A stretch of DNA of 21,234 nucleotides, from positions 1 through 21,234 of the forward strand of contig JAJRVM010000059.1 of NCBI GenBank assembly GCA_024277285.1, in the 5' to 3' direction. A model generated the notes under the pieces. The model had not been told where the DNA came from. It did not search any database and was given only the letters and a program-made list of their open reading frames with translations. Shown here in pieces: positions 18,872 to 21,234 of the stretch; position 1 is the stretch's first letter, and each line of letters starts with the position of its first letter. A program made the position numbers and the translations under genes. The stretch is from Planctomycetota bacterium (GTDB taxonomy: Bacteria; Planctomycetota; Planctomycetia; Pirellulales; Pirellulaceae).

Positions 18872-19618
18872 TTAGCGGTACGCGGGATTTGGGAAATCCG
18901 AGCGGCATCCGGCGTCCCATGAGGACCTTTGATTCCCGTGCGCCGGAATCCCGCCAGCGTCTTTGATCATGCGTGCCATGTGCAACAGATTCCAAGCCAT
19001 GAATGTCGTGTTGCGATTGGTGAAGTCGTTTTCCGGACCACCAGACCCTGGGGCCAAGTACGATGGGCCCGGGCCGGCTTCACCGAGCCAATCCGAATCG
19101 GCTTGTGGAGGGATAACGTAGCCCAGGTGTTGCAGCGAGTAGAGCATGTTCATTGCGCAGTGCTTGGCGCCGTCTTCATTACCCGTAATCAACGCGCCGC
19201 CTACACGACCGTAGTACGCATACTGACCGTGCTCGTTTAGAAGGTGGCTGGTCGCATACAGACGCTCCACGATTTGCGGGCATACTGAGGTCTTTTCTCC
19301 AAGCCAGATGGAAGAGCCGAGGACCAGGATATCGGCCGCCATTACCTTTTCCGAGATTTGCGGCCAATCGTCTTTATCCCAACCGTGCTCAGTCATATCC
19401 GGCCAAACGCCCGTGGCGATGTCGTGGTCGACAGGCCTCAGGCATTCCACCGACACCCCATTCTTTTCCATGATGCCGATAGAAATGTCGATCAGTCCTT
19501 GCGTGTGCGACAGCTCAGGTGATTTTTTCAACGTGCAGTAGAGAAACAGCGCCTTGAGGTCTGAGAAATCCCATTTACTCTCACTGCACATTTGCTCTTG
19601 TTTCTCGTTAAGTGGCAT
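18872..19618 (-). CDS. Flavodoxin-family NAD(P)H-dependent oxidoreductase
   Basis: About 248 residues with a flavodoxin-like fold. After a short lead (MPLNEKQEQM) comes LKALFLYCTLKKSPELSHTQ, the first strand and FMN-phosphate loop region of the NADPH-dependent FMN reductase group. It is followed by ADILVLGSSIWLGEKTSVC (the second FMN-contacting loop) and GGALITGNEDGAKHCAMNML. Members are cytoplasmic FMN enzymes that reduce quinones or related substrates; the substrate here is unknown. ATG 19618 is preferred to the in-frame ATG at 19690 because the family resemblance begins at MPLNEKQ, although the upstream AAAGAG is a weak ribosome binding site. A GC-rich dyad lies upstream at 19656-19672. 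The gene appears intact. Confidence 0.85.
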   Translation of the reverse strand: MPLNEKQEQMCSESKWDFSDLKALFLYCTLKKSPELSHTQGLIDISIGIMEKNGVSVECLRPVDHDIATGVWPDMTEHGWDKDDWPQISEKVMAADILVLGSSIWLGEKTSVCPQIVERLYATSHLLNEHGQYAYYGRVGGALITGNEDGAKHCAMNMLYSLQHLGYVIPPQADSDWLGEAGPGPSYLAPGSGGPENDFTNRNTTFMAWNLLHMARMIKDAGGIPAHGNQRSSWDAGCRSDFPNPAYR

Positions 19619-19655
19619 CGTGTTCTCTTTCGTTAGAGTCTTATTGTGTAACTTC

Positions 19656-19672
19656 TGCGCGCCGTGCGCGCA
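19656..19672. promoter_or_regulatory. Perfect GC-rich dyad upstream of the flavodoxin gene
   Basis: TGCGCGC (19656-19662) pairs perfectly with GCGCGCA (19666-19672) across CGT, 37 bases before the flavodoxin start. Neither strand has a following T-run, so a regulator site or a short repeat is more likely than a terminator. Thirteen bases are shared with the hairpin at 15226-15240. Confidence 0.35.
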
Positions 19673-19761
19673 TGTTTCTTGAGCGAACAACGGGAGCGGG
19701 CCATTTGGGGGCGTGTTCCCGATGGGGTTTGCGGTCCTACCGCATTAGGAAGTAAAAGGAG

Positions 19762-20064
19762 TTATTGACCGGTTGGCTCGCGCTCTGCGTCGTCAAGGAT
19801 GACAGTCATCAGCAACTTCGATTCGCGGATGAGTTGAATCGCCGCAAAAGTAATCACGGCGACGCCTAGGAATGTCATCACCTCGGGTATCCACGTCAAT
19901 GTCTCGAACCAGCGATTGGCCAGGGTCCCTAACAGGCTGGACAATGCCAACATGGCGACGCTGACATAAAAACTCACCAAGGCGCTGTGAAGCAAACGGG
20001 CGCGTTGACGGAGGTGCGCGACCGCGCGAGAACGCCCCGCGCTTTGTAGTCCTGTACTTTCCAT
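19762..20064 (-). CDS. Small membrane protein, DUF2721-like
   Basis: A 100-residue protein with a basic N-terminus and two membrane helices (about 27-47 and 60-79). The run RARLLHSALVSFYVSVAMLA, then LSSLLG, matches the second half of DUF2721 proteins, which usually have an additional N-terminal helix missing here. ATG 20064 follows a good GGAG 10 bases upstream and lies 15 bases after the stop of the ThDP enzyme gene, so the two form one transcription unit. It may be a naturally short member or an N-terminally shortened one. The function is unknown. Confidence 0.6.
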   Translation of the reverse strand: MESTGLQSAGRSRAVAHLRQRARLLHSALVSFYVSVAMLALSSLLGTLANRWFETLTWIPEVMTFLGVAVITFAAIQLIRESKLLMTVILDDAEREPTGQ

Positions 20065-20079
20065 AAACTCGGCTCCGAG

Positions 20080-20931
20080 TCAGATCAATTCCACATCCGA
20101 CATCACCTCAACAATCGCCGGCCCGTCGTGAGCGATTGCCGCTGCGAAGGCACCATCCAGTTCACTCACATGGTTCACACGAATCCCGTGGCCCCCGCAG
20201 TTTCGGGCATACTCGGCGAAGTTCGGATTGTGCAAGAATGTTTGCCAGACAGGCCACTCACCACCACGCTGTTCTTTGGAGATCTTTCCAAGTTCAAAAT
20301 TATTCAGCAGCAAGTGCGTGATGTTCATCTTGTATTTGACGGCCGTAGTAAACTCGGCCAGGTATTGGCAAAACCCACCATCGCCGCTGACGGAGAGGAT
20401 TGGTCGTCCCGTGTTAGCCGCCCACGCACCCATCGCCGCGGAAAACGCAAAGCCGATGGAACCAAGATATCCCGACATCAGAATTCGCTGGTTCTTCGCT
20501 TCGAAATAACGTCCGAACGAATACGTGTTGTTGCCCACATCGACGGCAATCACGGCATCCTCGGGAGCATGGCGAGTCAGTGCGGCAAAGATCGACGCCG
20601 AGTTCAAACCCTTGCCGCGGTCATCTTGCGCGCGACTCCGCTTCTCTTCGCGCCAGATGGACCATCGCTCGGCGATCTCCGCCCGGCGGTCGACGGTGCT
20701 GACTTCAGCAGATAGGTTCTCTCTGATGAGATCGGCGGTCATTGCCACCTCGCCCCATACCGGGACTTGGACCGGATGGAACTTTCCGAGCGCCATTCGG
20801 TCGAAGTCGATCTGCACGATGTCCTTCTGGCGATCAATGCCCGTGTGGACGGAGAACGATGCACCAAAAACGACGAGCAGATCGGATTCATTCATGAACC
20901 AGCTCGCGATAGGCGTGCCGCTGCGCCCTAA
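20080..20931 (-). pseudogene. 5'-truncated ThDP enzyme (pyruvate oxidase/acetolactate synthase type)
   Basis: The remaining sequence covers the central nucleotide-binding-like domain (SGTPIASWF, MNESDLLVVFGASF) and the whole C-terminal ThDP-binding domain. The ThDP motif starts at GDGGFCQYLAEF and ends at LLLNN, followed by FELGKISKEQ as in pyruvate oxidases. The last codon before TGA is at 20083. Family members are about 550 residues long; here the N-terminal PYR domain with the catalytic glutamate is gone, so the product would be inactive. The first ATG still in frame is 20895 (271 codons), internal in the ancestral protein. Recognisable homology continues upstream to about 20931 and then stops abruptly at the IS end. 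The original enzyme would have decarboxylated a 2-keto acid, probably pyruvate; the exact substrate is uncertain. Confidence 0.8.
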
Positions 20932-20954
20932 TCTGAAGTTCCCCCATAAGTCAG

Positions 20955-20997
20955 AGCCCTGATTCTCGCATAACTGCTTGAAACCAGGGCTTTTTTT
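20955..20997 (+). terminator. Terminator-like hairpin at the IS left end
   Basis: AGCCCTG (20955-20961) pairs with CAGGGCT (20985-20991), followed by a run of T to 20997 on the plus strand. The orientation would stop transcription entering the IS from outside before it reaches the transposase gene, a common protective device of insertion sequences. The loop is 23 bases, rather long. Confidence 0.5.
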
Positions 20998-21029
20998 GTG
21001 TGCCGAGAGGAATTCGGGTGCTGATATAT

Positions 21030-21077
21030 AGGCATGTAAATACTGAATTTATTTCAGTATAGGGCTTTACGATGCCT
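21030..21077. repeat. Extended imperfect hairpin upstream of the transposase
   Basis: The perfect stem ATACTGAA (21040-21047) / TTCAGTAT (21053-21060) with a 5-base loop is enclosed by near-complementary arms: AGGCATGTAAA from 21030 and TTTACGATGCCT to 21077. AGGCATGTA also recurs directly at 21098-21106, over the transposase start. It may be a transposase binding site or a translation-limiting leader structure. Confidence 0.5.
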
Positions 21078-21101
21078 GGCTGGTATTCATAATTAGTAGG
21101 C

Positions 21102-21234
21102 ATGTACATTACTACCGTACCTAACCGCAACTCACCCCCGGCCATCCTCCTTCGCGAAAGCTATCGCGAAAACGGAAAAGTCAAAACACGTACCTTGGCC
21201 AACCTTTCGAAGCTACCGACAGAAGCCATCGATG
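21102..21234 (+). CDS. IS1634-family transposase, N-terminal part
   Basis: The first 44 residues are MYITTVPNRNSPPAILLRES and then YRENGKVKTRTLANLSKLP, the typical opening of IS1634-family DDE transposases. The frame is open to the end of the window. The catalytic DDE residues lie beyond the window. There is no strong ribosome binding site, as is usual for transposases kept at low level. Whether the gene is intact cannot be judged here. Confidence 0.85.
   Translation, partial: MYITTVPNRNSPPAILLRESYRENGKVKTRTLANLSKLPTEAID

Larger units (their letters stand above)
20932..21234 (+). mobile_element. Left end of an IS1634-family insertion sequence
   Basis: The element starts where homology of the ThDP gene stops, at about 20932, and runs off the window. 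It holds two hairpins (20955-20997 and 21030-21077) and the start of a transposase at 21102. Its terminal inverted repeat and target duplication cannot be confirmed because the right end is not in view; the boundary is inferred within about 10 bases. Confidence 0.65.

Noticed and set aside
18765..18995. N-terminal extension of the CopD-like protein from an ATG at 18995
   Set aside because: It overlaps the flavodoxin gene, adds a polar stretch unlike the family, and a good ribosome binding site supports the start at 18764.
20951..21145. Minus-strand 64-codon frame across the IS left end
   Set aside because: It is antisense to the transposase start and spans two hairpins; no domain and no ribosome binding site.

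Overview
The window most resembles a planctomycete chromosome, probably Pirellulales-like. This rests on gene content and protein style, not on any marker gene. The evidence is a long plus-strand operon of MoxR ATPase, DUF58, BatA-like VWA, second VWA protein, giant coiled-coil protein and secreted squalene-cyclase-like toroid protein, together with moderately high GC and palindromic repeats in the non-coding DNA.

Layout. (1) Positions 1-932 hold no convincing gene. They contain a run of perfect hairpins (4-97), a strong nested palindrome (294-355) and a weak promoter candidate near 736-764. (2) Positions 933-15192 are one co-directional block of six genes: MoxR AAA+ ATPase (951-1961, preceded by a five-codon leader ORF that abuts its start), DUF58 protein (2116-3021), BatA/VWA membrane protein (3038-5308), large VWA membrane protein (5305-8172, ATGA overlap), a 1903-residue membrane-anchored coiled-coil protein (8300-14011), and a signal-peptide-bearing alpha/alpha-toroid protein (14077-15192). 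MoxR ATPases are known to work with VWA proteins on metal-dependent assembly or envelope tasks. Here the set looks like an envelope machine whose substrate cannot be read from sequence. (3) From about 15.2 kb the character changes to a patchwork of accessory genes and gene remains. A 5' fragment of a secreted beta-helix-type protein (plus) meets, tail to tail, a frameshifted patatin remnant (minus); both lose their C-termini within about 70 bp. (4) Positions 16624-20930 on the minus strand carry a redox-flavoured set. In transcription order it is a 5'-truncated thiamine-diphosphate enzyme of the pyruvate oxidase/acetolactate synthase type, a small DUF2721-like membrane protein, a flavodoxin-family oxidoreductase, a four-helix CopD/DUF2269-like membrane protein, and an intact clade-3-type catalase. 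(5) The window ends inside an IS1634-family insertion sequence. Its left end lies at about 20932, exactly where homology to the ThDP enzyme stops, so the IS is the likely cause of that truncation.

The most interesting parts are the MoxR/VWA/giant coiled-coil/toroid operon, with its split VWA domain and leader ORF, and the IS-disrupted redox cassette beside a decayed junction. I saw no CRISPR array, rRNA or tRNA. Family names are from recognition of motifs and sequence style; no database search was run.
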